Shown here: piece by piece, positions 7,885 to 15,837 of the stretch
Position numbering within the stretch: the first letter of the stretch is position 1
Layout: every line of letters begins with the position of its first letter
NCBI GenBank assembly: GCA_022824805.1
Contig: JAJDZE010000150.1
Span: forward strand, 1 to 44,519
Direction: 5' to 3'
Source: Acidimicrobiia bacterium
GTDB lineage: Bacteria; Actinomycetota; Acidimicrobiia; Acidimicrobiales; Poriferisodalaceae
DNA length: 44,519 nt
Translations under genes and position numbers: made by a program
Notes under the pieces: model-generated
Database searches by the model: none
What the model was told of the DNA's origin: nothing
Seen by the model: the letters and a program-made list of their open reading frames with translations, nothing else

Positions 7885-8016
7885 GTAAGCGCCGGCGGAG
7901 CCTTGGCGCCTTCTCGGGTGAGCGCCGGCGGAGCCTTGGCGCCTATTCGGGTGAGCGCCCGCGGAGCCTGGGCGCGTATTCGGGTGAGCGCCGGCGGAGC
8001 CTTGGCGCTCGCATAA
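7885..8016. repeat. Four tandem copies of a 33-bp repeat between convergent genes
   Basis: Units start at 7885, 7918, 7951 and 7984. The consensus begins GTGAGCGCCGGCGGAGCCTT and continues to a GGCGCCTATTCGG-like end; units 1, 2 and 4 are closely similar and unit 3 carries several substitutions. Each unit contains AGCGCC and GGCGCT/C arms that can form a short hairpin. There are no variable spacers, so this is not a CRISPR. It fills the gap between the stop codons of the DUF917 gene and the opposing LLM gene and could act as a bidirectional transcription stop. Confidence 0.85.
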
Positions 8017-8021
8017 GTCAG

Positions 8022-9011
8022 TCAGACCTGGGGCAGGACTTCGGTCGCGGTGAGGTCGATGATCTCCGAGATCCGGTCGGTCGCGATGGGCGCCAGCGCC
8101 ACCGAGTCGGCGCCACCGGCAAGCAGCGCCCTGATCTTGGCGGCGCACTCTTCGGGGGTGCCGGCGACGGTCAAGTCTGCGACCCACTGGTCGGGCATGC
8201 CGTCTCGCACGGCTTCGTAGCCGCCCTGGTCGATCAGCACCTGCAGCTCGTCGGAGATGCCGTACACGTCGGTGAGGGCATTGGGGCCGTGCTGGCGGTA
8301 GAAGGCCAGCGACGCTCGCGCAGAGTCGCGCGCCGCTTGGCCGTCTTCGTCCACGGCATACAGCGCGAACACGGTGATCGGGTGCGGATTGGTGCGGCCG
8401 GCGATCTCGCGCCCCTCGTTGATGCGTTCGGTGGCCCATTCCACGTAGCGCAAGCTCGAGCACACCGACAGGATCGTTCCGTCGGCGATCTCGCCGCCCA
8501 GCCGCAGCATGTTCGGCCCTGACACGCCGAGGCGGACCGGCATCGGCGGTCCCGTCTCGGGAAAGGTCAGCCTGACGTTGTCGAACTCGAACAGACCCCC
8601 GTGGCGGTCCAGCGTGTCGCCGCCGAGGAGCGCCTTGACCGCAGTCACGCATTCCCGCACCGCCTGCAGCGGCGAGCGGGGATGCAAGCCCATCTGGCGG
8701 ACCCATGCCGGCACTCCGAGGCCCACACCTGCGATCAGCCGCCCGGGCGACGAGCGGCTCAGGGTGGCCAGCTCCATCGCCAGCACCGAGGGATGGCGCG
8801 CCACCGCCGACACCACGCCCAAGCCCACGGTGATCTCGCTCGTGGCCCCGAGCACCACCGAGGCACCGGAGATGCCGCCAGTGAAGAAATAGTCCTCCGC
8901 CAGCCAGATCTCGTCGAAACCACTCTCCTCGGCCTGCGCGGCAGCGCCTGCGATGTCCTCTGGGGCGATCGCGCTGCCCAGGATGAGGCCGATCTTGCCC
9001 TGAGCGCTCAT
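8022..9011 (-). CDS. LLM-class (luciferase-like) F420/FMN-dependent oxidoreductase
   Basis: This 329-residue, bacterial-luciferase-like TIM barrel has 'GFDEIWLAEDYFFTGG' at the N-terminus and 'GRLIAGVGLGVPAWVRQMG', the characteristic glycine-rich phosphate site, followed by 'VRLGVSGPNMLRLGGEIADG'. It most resembles the methylene-tetrahydromethanopterin-reductase-like, F420-using branch common in actinobacteria. Start ATG 9011 overlaps the hydantoinase stop (ATGA), so it is the last gene of the molybdenum-hydroxylase operon. Its substrate is not evident; oxidation or reduction of an intermediate in that pathway is inferred from position. Confidence 0.85.
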   Translation of the reverse strand: MSAQGKIGLILGSAIAPEDIAGAAAQAEESGFDEIWLAEDYFFTGGISGASVVLGATSEITVGLGVVSAVARHPSVLAMELATLSRSSPGRLIAGVGLGVPAWVRQMGLHPRSPLQAVRECVTAVKALLGGDTLDRHGGLFEFDNVRLTFPETGPPMPVRLGVSGPNMLRLGGEIADGTILSVCSSLRYVEWATERINEGREIAGRTNPHPITVFALYAVDEDGQAARDSARASLAFYRQHGPNALTDVYGISDELQVLIDQGGYEAVRDGMPDQWVADLTVAGTPEECAAKIRALLAGGADSVALAPIATDRISEIIDLTATEVLPQV

Positions 9012-10636
9012 GTGCCCACTCCCCCGCTGGCTGCGCCATTGCCTGCGGCGAGGTCGCCGACTGCCTTCACCCGGATCCGTATGGCATTCGACGGCAGGTA
9101 GGTCAGCGGGATCTCGTCGATGTCGGTGATCTCGACGGTGGCCGGGTCGGCGCCCGCGTCGACAGCGCGCTGAGAGGTGACCGAACGAGCCTCGGCCATT
9201 GCCTCGTCCCGGGTCATAGACGCCATCGAGTACACGCGGTCGGTCTCGGCGCCGACCTGCGCGATAGCTGCGCCGATGGCGCTGGCCACCGAGAAGTAGT
9301 CGGCGCGGATCGTCTCCGATGCACCTGCCAAGCCGTCTCGCACCAGCACTCCCCCGCCGCCTACCACTACGACGGGAACCGGGTCGGCAGAGGTCTTCAT
9401 CTGTTCGACTGCGGTGGCCAGCATGTCCTGCATGCATTCGACCGCATCACCCACCAGACCAGCGTCCATGTCGCTGACCCTCGCTCGGTCGCCGATGTCG
9501 GCCATGCCGGCAGCGGCAGCAATGTCGGTGGCGGTCATCTCGCCGCCACCGAACACCAACGCCCGCTCGGTGAGCTCGTAGCCGACGCTGTCGGGCCCCA
9601 CCGTCACGTCTCCAACATCTCCACCAACACCGTTGCCGGAGCGCACCAAACTCCCGCCGCCGAGTCCCAGCGAGAGTACGTCGGGCATCCGGAAGTTCGT
9701 GCGCACTCCCGCCACCGAGACCGCAGTCGAGGCCTCTCGCGGGAAGCCGTGCACGAGCACGCCCACATCAGACGTCGTGCCGCCCACGTCGATGACCACG
9801 CCATCGCGGATGCCGCTCAGGAATGCCGCTCCCCGCATCGAGTTGGTGGGTCCCGAGGCAAACGTGGCCACCGGGTAGCGGCGGGCGAAGTCGGCGCTCA
9901 TGAGCGTGCCGTCGTTCTGGCTGACGTGCAGCGGGCAGTCGAGGCCCAGCTCGACCAATGCCCCGATCAGCCCGGACACCGTGCGCTCCGCCAGCGGCCG
10001 CAAGCATGCATTCACGACGGCCGCGTTCTCACGCTCGAGCAACCCCAACCGGCCGATCTCGCTGGACAGGCTGATGTCGAGTTCCGGAGCTGCATCTGCT
10101 AGGACATCGCGGGCCTCGGCTTCGAAGCTGTCGTCGACGGGTGAGAACACCGACGCCACCGCCACGGAGCCCACGCCCTTGGAGACAATGTCCTGCGCTG
10201 CAGCCCGCAGCTCGCCGTGATCGATGGGGCTGATCAGCCGACCGTCGAACTCATGGCCTCCATGGCAGAGATACACGTGGTCGCCGAGCACTGCTCGCAG
10301 CCGCTCGGGCCAGTCGATGAACGGCGGCAGTCCCCGCGTGGCAGGGAGTCCGAGTCGAACGACTGCGGTGGGCACGAGGCGGCGACCCTCTACCAGCGCG
10401 TTGGTGAAGTGCGTTGTGCCGATCATGACCGCACCGATCGCATCGCGCGACGCGCCGCAGTCGTCGAGCACCGCCCGGACTGCGGTCACGATGCCCTCGG
10501 TCACGTCCGGCGTCGTGACCGCCTTGGACCACCCCACCACCTCGTTGCCGGACATGGCGACCGCGTCGGTATTGGTGCCGCCCACGTCCACGCCGATGCG
10601 CAACGTTCCGAGCGCGGGCGGCTGCGTTGAACTCAC
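9008..10636 (-). CDS. Hydantoinase/oxoprolinase (HyuA-type) family protein
   Basis: This 542-residue protein has the ASKHA-type ATP-binding opening 'IGVDVGGTNTDAVAM', then 'GTTHFTNALVEGRRL', 'ASGPTNSMRGAAFL' and a second phosphate loop, 'VVIDVGGTTSDVGVL'. These are standard for the HyuA N-terminal subunit of ATP-dependent hydantoinases and oxoprolinases, which open five-membered cyclic amides. No HyuB partner is visible in the window. The GTG start at 10636 overlaps the stop of the molybdopterin subunit gene. Together with DUF917 and a molybdenum hydroxylase this suggests breakdown of an N-heterocycle. Confidence 0.9.
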   Translation of the reverse strand: MSSTQPPALGTLRIGVDVGGTNTDAVAMSGNEVVGWSKAVTTPDVTEGIVTAVRAVLDDCGASRDAIGAVMIGTTHFTNALVEGRRLVPTAVVRLGLPATRGLPPFIDWPERLRAVLGDHVYLCHGGHEFDGRLISPIDHGELRAAAQDIVSKGVGSVAVASVFSPVDDSFEAEARDVLADAAPELDISLSSEIGRLGLLERENAAVVNACLRPLAERTVSGLIGALVELGLDCPLHVSQNDGTLMSADFARRYPVATFASGPTNSMRGAAFLSGIRDGVVIDVGGTTSDVGVLVHGFPREASTAVSVAGVRTNFRMPDVLSLGLGGGSLVRSGNGVGGDVGDVTVGPDSVGYELTERALVFGGGEMTATDIAAAAGMADIGDRARVSDMDAGLVGDAVECMQDMLATAVEQMKTSADPVPVVVVGGGGVLVRDGLAGASETIRADYFSVASAIGAAIAQVGAETDRVYSMASMTRDEAMAEARSVTSQRAVDAGADPATVEITDIDEIPLTYLPSNAIRIRVKAVGDLAAGNGAASGGVGT

Positions 10637-13086
10637 GATGCCCGCCCTGTTGTTTCCCGCTCTTGTTCCCCGTCACGATTCACTACGGGCTCACGGGCCG
10701 CTCGGGCCACGGTTTCGCCATTCGGTTCAGCCTCCAGGGCCTCCAGCACCGCTTCGGGCGTGATCGGCAACGTGTCAAACGGCACGCCGATGGCATCGGA
10801 GACGGCATTGGCCACCGCCGCTGCCACCGGGACGATCGGGGGCTCGGCAGCGCCCTTCGCGCCGTACGGTCCTGCTGGATCGGCGTGTTCCATCACGATC
10901 ATCTCCACCTTCGGGACATCTTCCGCCAGTGGCAAGCCGTGTGCCTTGAACGTGCGCTGGACATAGCGACCGTGATCGAGATCGACGCGCTCGCTCAACG
11001 CAAAACCCAAGCCCTGGGCAACTCCGCCCTGGATCTGCCCAGCGATGGCGTCGGGGTGAATGGCGCGGCCCACCTCCTGGCACACCACGTACCGGTCGAC
11101 GGTGACCCTGCCGGTGACCGTGTCGACGCTCACCTCGGCCTGGTGCAGGTGGTAAGTGGGCGTGGGCCATCCCTTGATCAGCATGCCGGTGGCGCACGCC
11201 GGATCGTGCGGAGGTGTCGGCGTGACATACGAAGCGCCCGCAGTGATTGGCCCGTCGGACCAGGTGGCCGCCTGCGCGACAGCACCGAGCGTCAGGCTGG
11301 CAGCGGGCACGCCTGCAACCGTCACGACGCCGTCGGTGATCACCAAGTCCTCCGGTGCGGCTTCCAGCATCCGGCTTGCGCGGTCCAGCACCTGGGTGCG
11401 AACGTCGGCTGCAGCGTCGGCGATGGCCCGGCCGACGACGTGGGTGGTGCGGCTGCCTTGCGACCCGGCGTCGTAGCCGGTCGCGTCGGTGTCGGGCATG
11501 GTGATCGTCACGGCGTCAGCAGCAAGACCGAGAGTCTCGGCCGCGATCTGCCGCAAACCAGTGGCCACCGCGCCCGAGCCGTTCTCGGTTGCCGACGTGA
11601 TCACCGTGGCAGTGCCGTCCTCGTTCAGCTTGACCGTCGCGTGGCCGGGCATCGGATTCGTCAGCCAGATCGCCGCTGCCTGTCCCGCACCGCGAAGCAC
11701 ATCTGCGTCGCTCTCGGCCGGCTGCGAAGTACGGGCACCGGCATCGCGCTGTGCTTGATTGCGCGACACGATGCCGCGCTGCGCTTGATTGCGCGACACG
11801 ATGTCGCGCCAAGGCGCCAGCTCATCGACTCGGTCGAAGGCTTCTCGCAGGATCGACGCCTCGGTGAGCGGTTGGCCGTTGCGCATCAGATCACCGTCTC
11901 GCGCCAACGACGCCAGCCTGAAGTCCCGACGGTCGCGGCCGAGCGCGTCCGCTATTGCGTCCATGTGCCGCTCATTGGCGAACACCAGCCACGGTCCGTT
12001 GACGCCCCGGTACGCGCCCGTCGGCGCCGTGTTCGTGTACACGTTGCGTGTCCGGATACGCGCTGTGCCCACCCGGTAGATCGACCCGAAGACGAACATC
12101 GGGATCGACGACAGCGCCGGGCCGTTGTTGGCGTAAGCACCGCTGTCGGAGACGATCTCCACATCAGTTGCCAGGATCGTGCCATCGCGCCGCACGGCCG
12201 AACGCACCGCCACGATTGCATTGGCCCGGCACGGTGCCACCAAACGTTCTTCGAGCGCAGTGTGCTGCATGCGCACGGGGCGTCGAAAGCGCCGGGCCAG
12301 CAGCGCGACGAACGCTTCGAGGCTCACGTCGAGCTTCGCCCCGAAGCCTCCGCCGATGTGATGACCCACCACCCGCACCGCTGACGGTGCGACACCGGTG
12401 ATCTGCGCCACCCGGTCTCGAAGGCGGAACGGGTACTGGTGGGACACCTCGATGGTGAAGCGGCCCGATTCGTAGGTGGCGAGCGCCATCTTGGGTTCCA
12501 GGTGCGCCTGGTACTGCCGGGGCGTGCGGTAGGTGCCCTCCACGACGATGTCGGCCGCGGCGAACGCCTCATCGAGGTCGCCGGGATCGTGCACGACTTC
12601 TGCGACCACGTTGCCGTTGCGCCCGATGTCCTCGCCGCCAGCCACTGCGAAGCGGTTCCAATCGGGATGCACTAGGCGCGCACCGGGCTCGAGGGCCTGC
12701 TCGGGCGTGGAGACGGGTTCGGCTGTCTCGATGTCGAGTGCCACAGCGCGGGCGCCAGCCTCGGCAGCCGTTCGGCTCTCGGCAACCACGATCGCAACGG
12801 GCTCGCCCTCGTAGGCCACAGAGCCCGCGGCTAGCAACGGGGTGTCCGACACGATCACGCCGGTTCGCCAGTCCGGCACGTCCGCCGACGTCAGCACCTC
12901 GAGCACACCGTCGCCCCTGAGCGCGGGCGCTGGGTCGATCGCCCGGATCCGGCCCGCCGCAACCGGCGACCGCGCCAGCGCCGCCCACAGCATCCCGGTT
13001 CTTGACAGGTCAGCACCGAAGATCGCCTGGCCGCGCAGCTTCGCGTCGGCGTCGCTGCGCTCGGGGCTGGTTCCCAGGACGCTCAT
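10633..13086 (-). CDS. Xanthine-dehydrogenase-type molybdopterin-binding large subunit
   Basis: This 817-residue large subunit of a three-component molybdenum hydroxylase (CoxL/XdhB/CutL type) opens with the domain 'KLRGQAIFGADL', then 'LPKMALATYE'-like cofactor strands, 'GHHIGGGFGAK', 'PTGAYRGVNGPW' and, near the C-terminus, 'GAKGAAEPPIVP', whose Glu is the expected base of the active site. It lacks the AYRCSFR Cys of CO dehydrogenase, so it is a purine/aldehyde/N-heterocycle-type enzyme. A 10-residue in-frame duplication (11746-11805, unit 'IVSRNQAQR') sits in the middle. The start overlaps the 2Fe-2S gene stop (ATGA). It probably forms a complex with the two following subunits. Confidence 0.92.
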   Translation of the reverse strand: MSVLGTSPERSDADAKLRGQAIFGADLSRTGMLWAALARSPVAAGRIRAIDPAPALRGDGVLEVLTSADVPDWRTGVIVSDTPLLAAGSVAYEGEPVAIVVAESRTAAEAGARAVALDIETAEPVSTPEQALEPGARLVHPDWNRFAVAGGEDIGRNGNVVAEVVHDPGDLDEAFAAADIVVEGTYRTPRQYQAHLEPKMALATYESGRFTIEVSHQYPFRLRDRVAQITGVAPSAVRVVGHHIGGGFGAKLDVSLEAFVALLARRFRRPVRMQHTALEERLVAPCRANAIVAVRSAVRRDGTILATDVEIVSDSGAYANNGPALSSIPMFVFGSIYRVGTARIRTRNVYTNTAPTGAYRGVNGPWLVFANERHMDAIADALGRDRRDFRLASLARDGDLMRNGQPLTEASILREAFDRVDELAPWRDIVSRNQAQRGIVSRNQAQRDAGARTSQPAESDADVLRGAGQAAAIWLTNPMPGHATVKLNEDGTATVITSATENGSGAVATGLRQIAAETLGLAADAVTITMPDTDATGYDAGSQGSRTTHVVGRAIADAAADVRTQVLDRASRMLEAAPEDLVITDGVVTVAGVPAASLTLGAVAQAATWSDGPITAGASYVTPTPPHDPACATGMLIKGWPTPTYHLHQAEVSVDTVTGRVTVDRYVVCQEVGRAIHPDAIAGQIQGGVAQGLGFALSERVDLDHGRYVQRTFKAHGLPLAEDVPKVEMIVMEHADPAGPYGAKGAAEPPIVPVAAAVANAVSDAIGVPFDTLPITPEAVLEALEAEPNGETVARAAREPVVNRDGEQERETTGRAS
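11746..11805. repeat. In-frame 30-bp tandem duplication inside the molybdopterin subunit gene
   Basis: Two 30-bp units (11746-11775 and 11776-11805) differ at two positions and together encode a duplicated 10-residue stretch ('IVSRNQAQR' plus one residue). The insert lies between conserved blocks, next to an Ala/Ser/Glu-rich linker, so it probably lies on a surface loop. Recent slipped-strand duplication is the simple explanation. Confidence 0.8.
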
Positions 13087-13574
13087 GGCTGCACCGACGC
13101 CGCGGCATCCAGTGCCGCTTCGACGATCTGCTGGTACCCGGTGCAGCGGCAGATGTTGCCTGCAAGCGCCCGGCGGATGTCGGACTCGCAGGGGTCCGGA
13201 ACCTCGTCCAGCAAAGCGGTGAGCACCATGAGCACGCCAGGCGTGCAGTAACCGCACTGCACTGCCGCGTGGCGCACGAATGCCTGCTGCAGCGTCGTCA
13301 GCTCGGCCGCTCGAGCAAGCCCCTCGACGGTGCGGACGGCCCGACCGCTCATCGAGCCGGCCGCCAGGATGCATGACGCAACCGGTCCGCCGTCCACCAG
13401 CACGGTGCAGGCACCGCATTCGCCTTCGTAGCAGGCCTCCTTCGGCCCCGTGAGCCCCAGCCGTTCCCGCAGCGCTCCCAACAGCGTCTCGCCCGCATCC
13501 ACGTCGAACTGGTGTGCGCGATCATTCACCACGAGCCGGATCGTCACGTCTCGCTCTGAGGGCTGCACCAGCAT
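13083..13574 (-). CDS. 2Fe-2S subunit of the molybdenum hydroxylase (CoxS type)
   Basis: This 163-residue small subunit carries two iron-sulfur clusters that pass electrons from the molybdenum centre to FAD. The plant-ferredoxin-like cluster ligands are C48, C53, C56 and C68 (in 'ACYEGECGACTVLVDG' and 'ASC'). The alpha-helical-domain cluster ligands are C107, C110, C142 and C144 ('QCGYCTPG', 'ICRCTGY'). All eight are present. ATG 13574 overlaps the FAD-subunit stop and the gene's stop overlaps the large-subunit start, so all three subunits are translationally coupled. Confidence 0.95.
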   Translation of the reverse strand: MLVQPSERDVTIRLVVNDRAHQFDVDAGETLLGALRERLGLTGPKEACYEGECGACTVLVDGGPVASCILAAGSMSGRAVRTVEGLARAAELTTLQQAFVRHAAVQCGYCTPGVLMVLTALLDEVPDPCESDIRRALAGNICRCTGYQQIVEAALDAAASVQP

Positions 13575-14440
13575 CAGCCGCTCGCCCCTGGAATCTGGGC
13601 AGTGCAGCGTCGGGCCAACCGGTCGAAGAGGCCCCGCAGCACTCGCCGGCGGTAGTGCGCTTCGGGAGACACTGCAGGCCCCACAGCACGGGCCAACTCC
13701 TCGCCGACAGCACCGAACACGTCGATATCGCCGCTGAGCTGGCTGCCCAGCAGCAGCGACTCCGCTGTCGGCACCCTGTGTGCGGCGCGGGCGCCGCCGC
13801 ACAACGCGATGCGAACACCGCTGATCACCCCGCTCGGCGTCACCGACAGCCGGAGTGCCAAGCCCACCACCGCAAGATCCATGGCACTGCGACGACTCAC
13901 CTTCACGTACCCCTCGGCGCCGCGTTCTCCGAGCGGCTCCACCTCGACGGCCCGCAGCAGTTCGGTCGGCCGCAGGGCCGTCACACCAGGGCCCTCAAGT
14001 AACTCCTCAAGGCTCACGCGTCGCCGGCCCGATTTCGACACCAGCATCAGCTGCGCATCGGCGACGAGCAGCGCAGGCAGCGTGTCGGCTGTTGCCGCTG
14101 CCGAGCAGATGTTGCCGCCCAACGTGGCCACGGTCTGGGTCTGCCACGCCCCGACCAACGCAGCCGCCTGTGCCAGCGCCGGGTACCGCAGCTGAACAAG
14201 CGAGGCCGTGGCGAGGCGGCGCATCGTGACCAGCGCGCCGATGCTGGTGACCCCGCCGACCTCAGAGATGCCCTGCAGGCCGTCGATCCCGCTGATGTCG
14301 ATCAATGCAGCCGGTGACTGCTCGCCCCGCAGATACTGCGGCATCACATCGGTCCCGCCCGCCAGGATCCGGCCCTCGGTGCCCCAGCGACTCAGCTCAT
14401 CGACCGCCTCGGCGACGCTGCGGACCCTGCAGAACTGCAC
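13574..14440 (-). CDS. FAD-binding subunit of the molybdenum hydroxylase (CoxM type)
   Basis: This 288-residue medium subunit shows the PCMH/VAO-type FAD motif 'ILAGGTDVMPQYLRGEQ', the second FAD site 'VATLGGNICSAAATADTLP' and the C-terminal CO-dehydrogenase flavoprotein domain. It delivers electrons from the 2Fe-2S subunit to an acceptor. The start is GTG 14440, with GAGGGAAG upstream. It begins only 15 bases after the MazF-like toxin stop, so the toxin-antitoxin promoter may read into this operon. Confidence 0.93.
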   Translation of the reverse strand: MQFCRVRSVAEAVDELSRWGTEGRILAGGTDVMPQYLRGEQSPAALIDISGIDGLQGISEVGGVTSIGALVTMRRLATASLVQLRYPALAQAAALVGAWQTQTVATLGGNICSAAATADTLPALLVADAQLMLVSKSGRRRVSLEELLEGPGVTALRPTELLRAVEVEPLGERGAEGYVKVSRRSAMDLAVVGLALRLSVTPSGVISGVRIALCGGARAAHRVPTAESLLLGSQLSGDIDVFGAVGEELARAVGPAVSPEAHYRRRVLRGLFDRLARRCTAQIPGASG

Positions 14441-14455
14441 CGCTGCCGACTTCCC

Positions 14456-14764
14456 TCAGCAGCCCAAGGCGTAGGCAACTGCTCGGCAGACCGACCCTAG
14501 GGTCGTCTCGTCCACTTCGCCGACGCGTTCACCGAACGCCGACCGTCGAATTGTGTGCAAACCGTCACAGTTGACGACCGCGTGCGACGGAAGTCCGATC
14601 TCCGCAGCGTCGAGGGGAACCTCGACCGCGAGTCCTCGAATGGTCGTGGTGATCTCGGCCACCGTCACCAGCTCACGCACATCGATCACCTCTGGGCGTG
14701 TCAGCACAAGTACGGGTCGACTCTTGGTGCCGACATGGGCCCACCTCACCTCACCTCTGGTCAC
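14456..14764 (-). CDS. MazF/PemK-family toxin
   Basis: This 102-residue PemK/MazF-fold protein shows 'GEVRWAHVGTKSRPVLVLTRPEV' at the N-terminus (the RPVLV strand is typical), 'VVNCDGLHTIRRS' in the middle and 'AVAYAL' at the end. Members are sequence-specific mRNA interferases restrained by an adjacent antitoxin. Start GTG 14764 overlaps the antitoxin stop in GTGA and is preferred to a TTG four codons upstream. The family's usual GE-P pairing is partly changed (GEVRWA), so activity is likely but not certain. Confidence 0.8.
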   Translation of the reverse strand: MTRGEVRWAHVGTKSRPVLVLTRPEVIDVRELVTVAEITTTIRGLAVEVPLDAAEIGLPSHAVVNCDGLHTIRRSAFGERVGEVDETTLGSVCRAVAYALGC

Positions 14765-14970
14765 TTGCTGCCCCAAGCCTCGGCGTCATCCCAGAAATCG
14801 TCAGGTTCTTCCGGCAAGCGTTCGTAAGCCGCCCGGTCGGATTCGCCGAGAGCTCGCTTGACGGCGGCCGTCACACCCTCTCTTGCAGCAGCAGAAATGT
14901 TGACGCTCAGTCGGTGAGCTTGCTCGGCCAGTTCACGCTCCAACGTGAATGTCGTCCTCGTGGTTGCCAT
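14761..14970 (-). CDS. Ribbon-helix-helix antitoxin partner of the MazF-like toxin
   Basis: This 69-residue protein has an N-terminal beta-strand 'TTRTTFTLERELAEQAHRL', followed by two helices, as in MetJ/Arc DNA-binding domains. Its acidic C-terminal tail ('EEPDDFWDDAEAW') would wrap the toxin. ATG 14970 is preferred to the GTG one codon upstream because a -10 box ends 6 bases before it. It is the first gene of the pair; the stop overlaps the toxin start. It should repress its own promoter. Confidence 0.75.
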   Translation of the reverse strand: MATTRTTFTLERELAEQAHRLSVNISAAAREGVTAAVKRALGESDRAAYERLPEEPDDFWDDAEAWGSK

Positions 14971-14976
14971 CACTTA

Positions 14977-15000
14977 GTTATAGCACTAGTAGCTAGCATC
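14977..15000 (-). promoter_or_regulatory. Leaderless promoter and likely operator of the MazEF-like pair
   Basis: On the minus strand, TATAAC (14982-14977) ends 6 bases before the antitoxin ATG. Just upstream, CTAGCTACTAG (arms CTAG/CTAG) gives a short palindromic array of the size bound by ribbon-helix-helix dimers. The -35 region is not recognisable. Confidence 0.5.
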
Positions 15001-15081
15001 GGCGGTCGCTTGTCGTCAGCGTCGTGACGCAGCCGCTACGCGACGTCGAGTGCCGTCTTCCCCGCCTGCGTCGTGGGGTGC

Positions 15082-15765
15082 TCAGTCGGCGGCGACCGGG
15101 GGCGTGGTTTCGCTCATCCGGTCCCACACCACCTGATCGGGCAGGCTCATCACCATGTCGTAGTGGTCTTCGGGCATCAGCCGCGGCATGCCGGTGCCGC
15201 CCGAGGGCTGGGGCACTGGCTCGGCGGGACGGCGGTATTCCGCCGGGTACTTCAGCTGCTCCAGCTCGGCGGCGGAGATCCCGCACAGGTCCTGGACCTC
15301 AGGGTCCACCCACTGCTCGACGGGGATGGCCGACCCGCAGGCCACTTCGAGCGCCAGGCCCTCCGGACCGGCGAAGTAGATCGACTGGATGAAGCCGTGG
15401 TCGATCGGGCCGAACACCTGCACGCCCCGGTCGCGGATGCGGTCCCTCAGAGCCATCAGGTCCTCGAAGGTGTCTACGTTGAAGGCCACATGCTGCATGG
15501 TGCCCGCGGTCACCGGCTCGCCCGGGCCGCCGGCATGGGTGACGCCCAGCTCGATGTCCTTGGCGTTGTCGGGGTGCTGGACGAATGCCACGTAGCTGTC
15601 GGGTGCCAGTTCCACGAAGCCGTGGTAGGTGCCGTCTACGCCGTGCATCCAGTAGAGCGCCTTCAGCGGCAGCCCCAGCACATCGCACCAGAACTCCAGT
15701 TGGCCCTTCATGTCGCGGGTGGACAGCGCGAGATGGTTCACACCATTGGGATGCAGTGCAGTCAT
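15082..15765 (-). CDS. VOC-family (glyoxalase/extradiol dioxygenase superfamily) protein
   Basis: This 227-residue protein has a single pair of VOC betaalphabetabetabeta modules. The three metal ligands expected of an active member are visible: His in 'GVNHLALS', His in 'MQHVAFNV' and Glu in 'LALEVACG'. A long C-terminal extension ('YPAEYRRPAEPVP...MPEDHYDMVMSLPDQV') resembles glyoxalase-like proteins of catabolic clusters. Start 15765 has AGGGGG upstream; the frame extends further but without homology. It lies 72 bases downstream of, and in the same direction as, an LLM oxidoreductase gene, so the two may act on one substrate. Substrate unknown. Confidence 0.8.
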   Translation of the reverse strand: MTALHPNGVNHLALSTRDMKGQLEFWCDVLGLPLKALYWMHGVDGTYHGFVELAPDSYVAFVQHPDNAKDIELGVTHAGGPGEPVTAGTMQHVAFNVDTFEDLMALRDRIRDRGVQVFGPIDHGFIQSIYFAGPEGLALEVACGSAIPVEQWVDPEVQDLCGISAAELEQLKYPAEYRRPAEPVPQPSGGTGMPRLMPEDHYDMVMSLPDQVVWDRMSETTPPVAAD

Positions 15766-15795
15766 TCGAGCGGCCCCCTGCTGTGGTTCCCTGTG

Positions 15796-15801
15796 ACTAT
15801 A
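15796..15801 (-). promoter_or_regulatory. Possible -10 (TATAGT) for the VOC gene
   Basis: TATAGT on the minus strand would start transcription about 24 bases before the ATG at 15765, leaving room for the AGGGGG ribosome-binding site (15775-15780). The box lies inside an imperfect hairpin with GGTTCC/GGAACC arms. No good -35 was seen. Confidence 0.35.
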
Positions 15802-15837
15802 TGCCTCGCGGAACCCGCACTCCGGATCTGAGCGCAC

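Noticed and set aside
7885-8016. CRISPR-like regular repeats
   Set aside because: The 33-bp units are directly adjacent with no spacers and no cas genes are near.
7879-9039. Minus-strand frame that reads through the tandem repeats as an 11-residue repeat protein
   Set aside because: It is out of frame with the LLM oxidoreductase, whose own frame has the homology and stops at 8022; Arg/Gly-rich composition marks it as a shadow.
10627-12384. 585-codon plus-strand frame opposite the molybdopterin subunit
   Set aside because: It lies fully antisense to a strongly conserved enzyme gene and has no recognisable domain.
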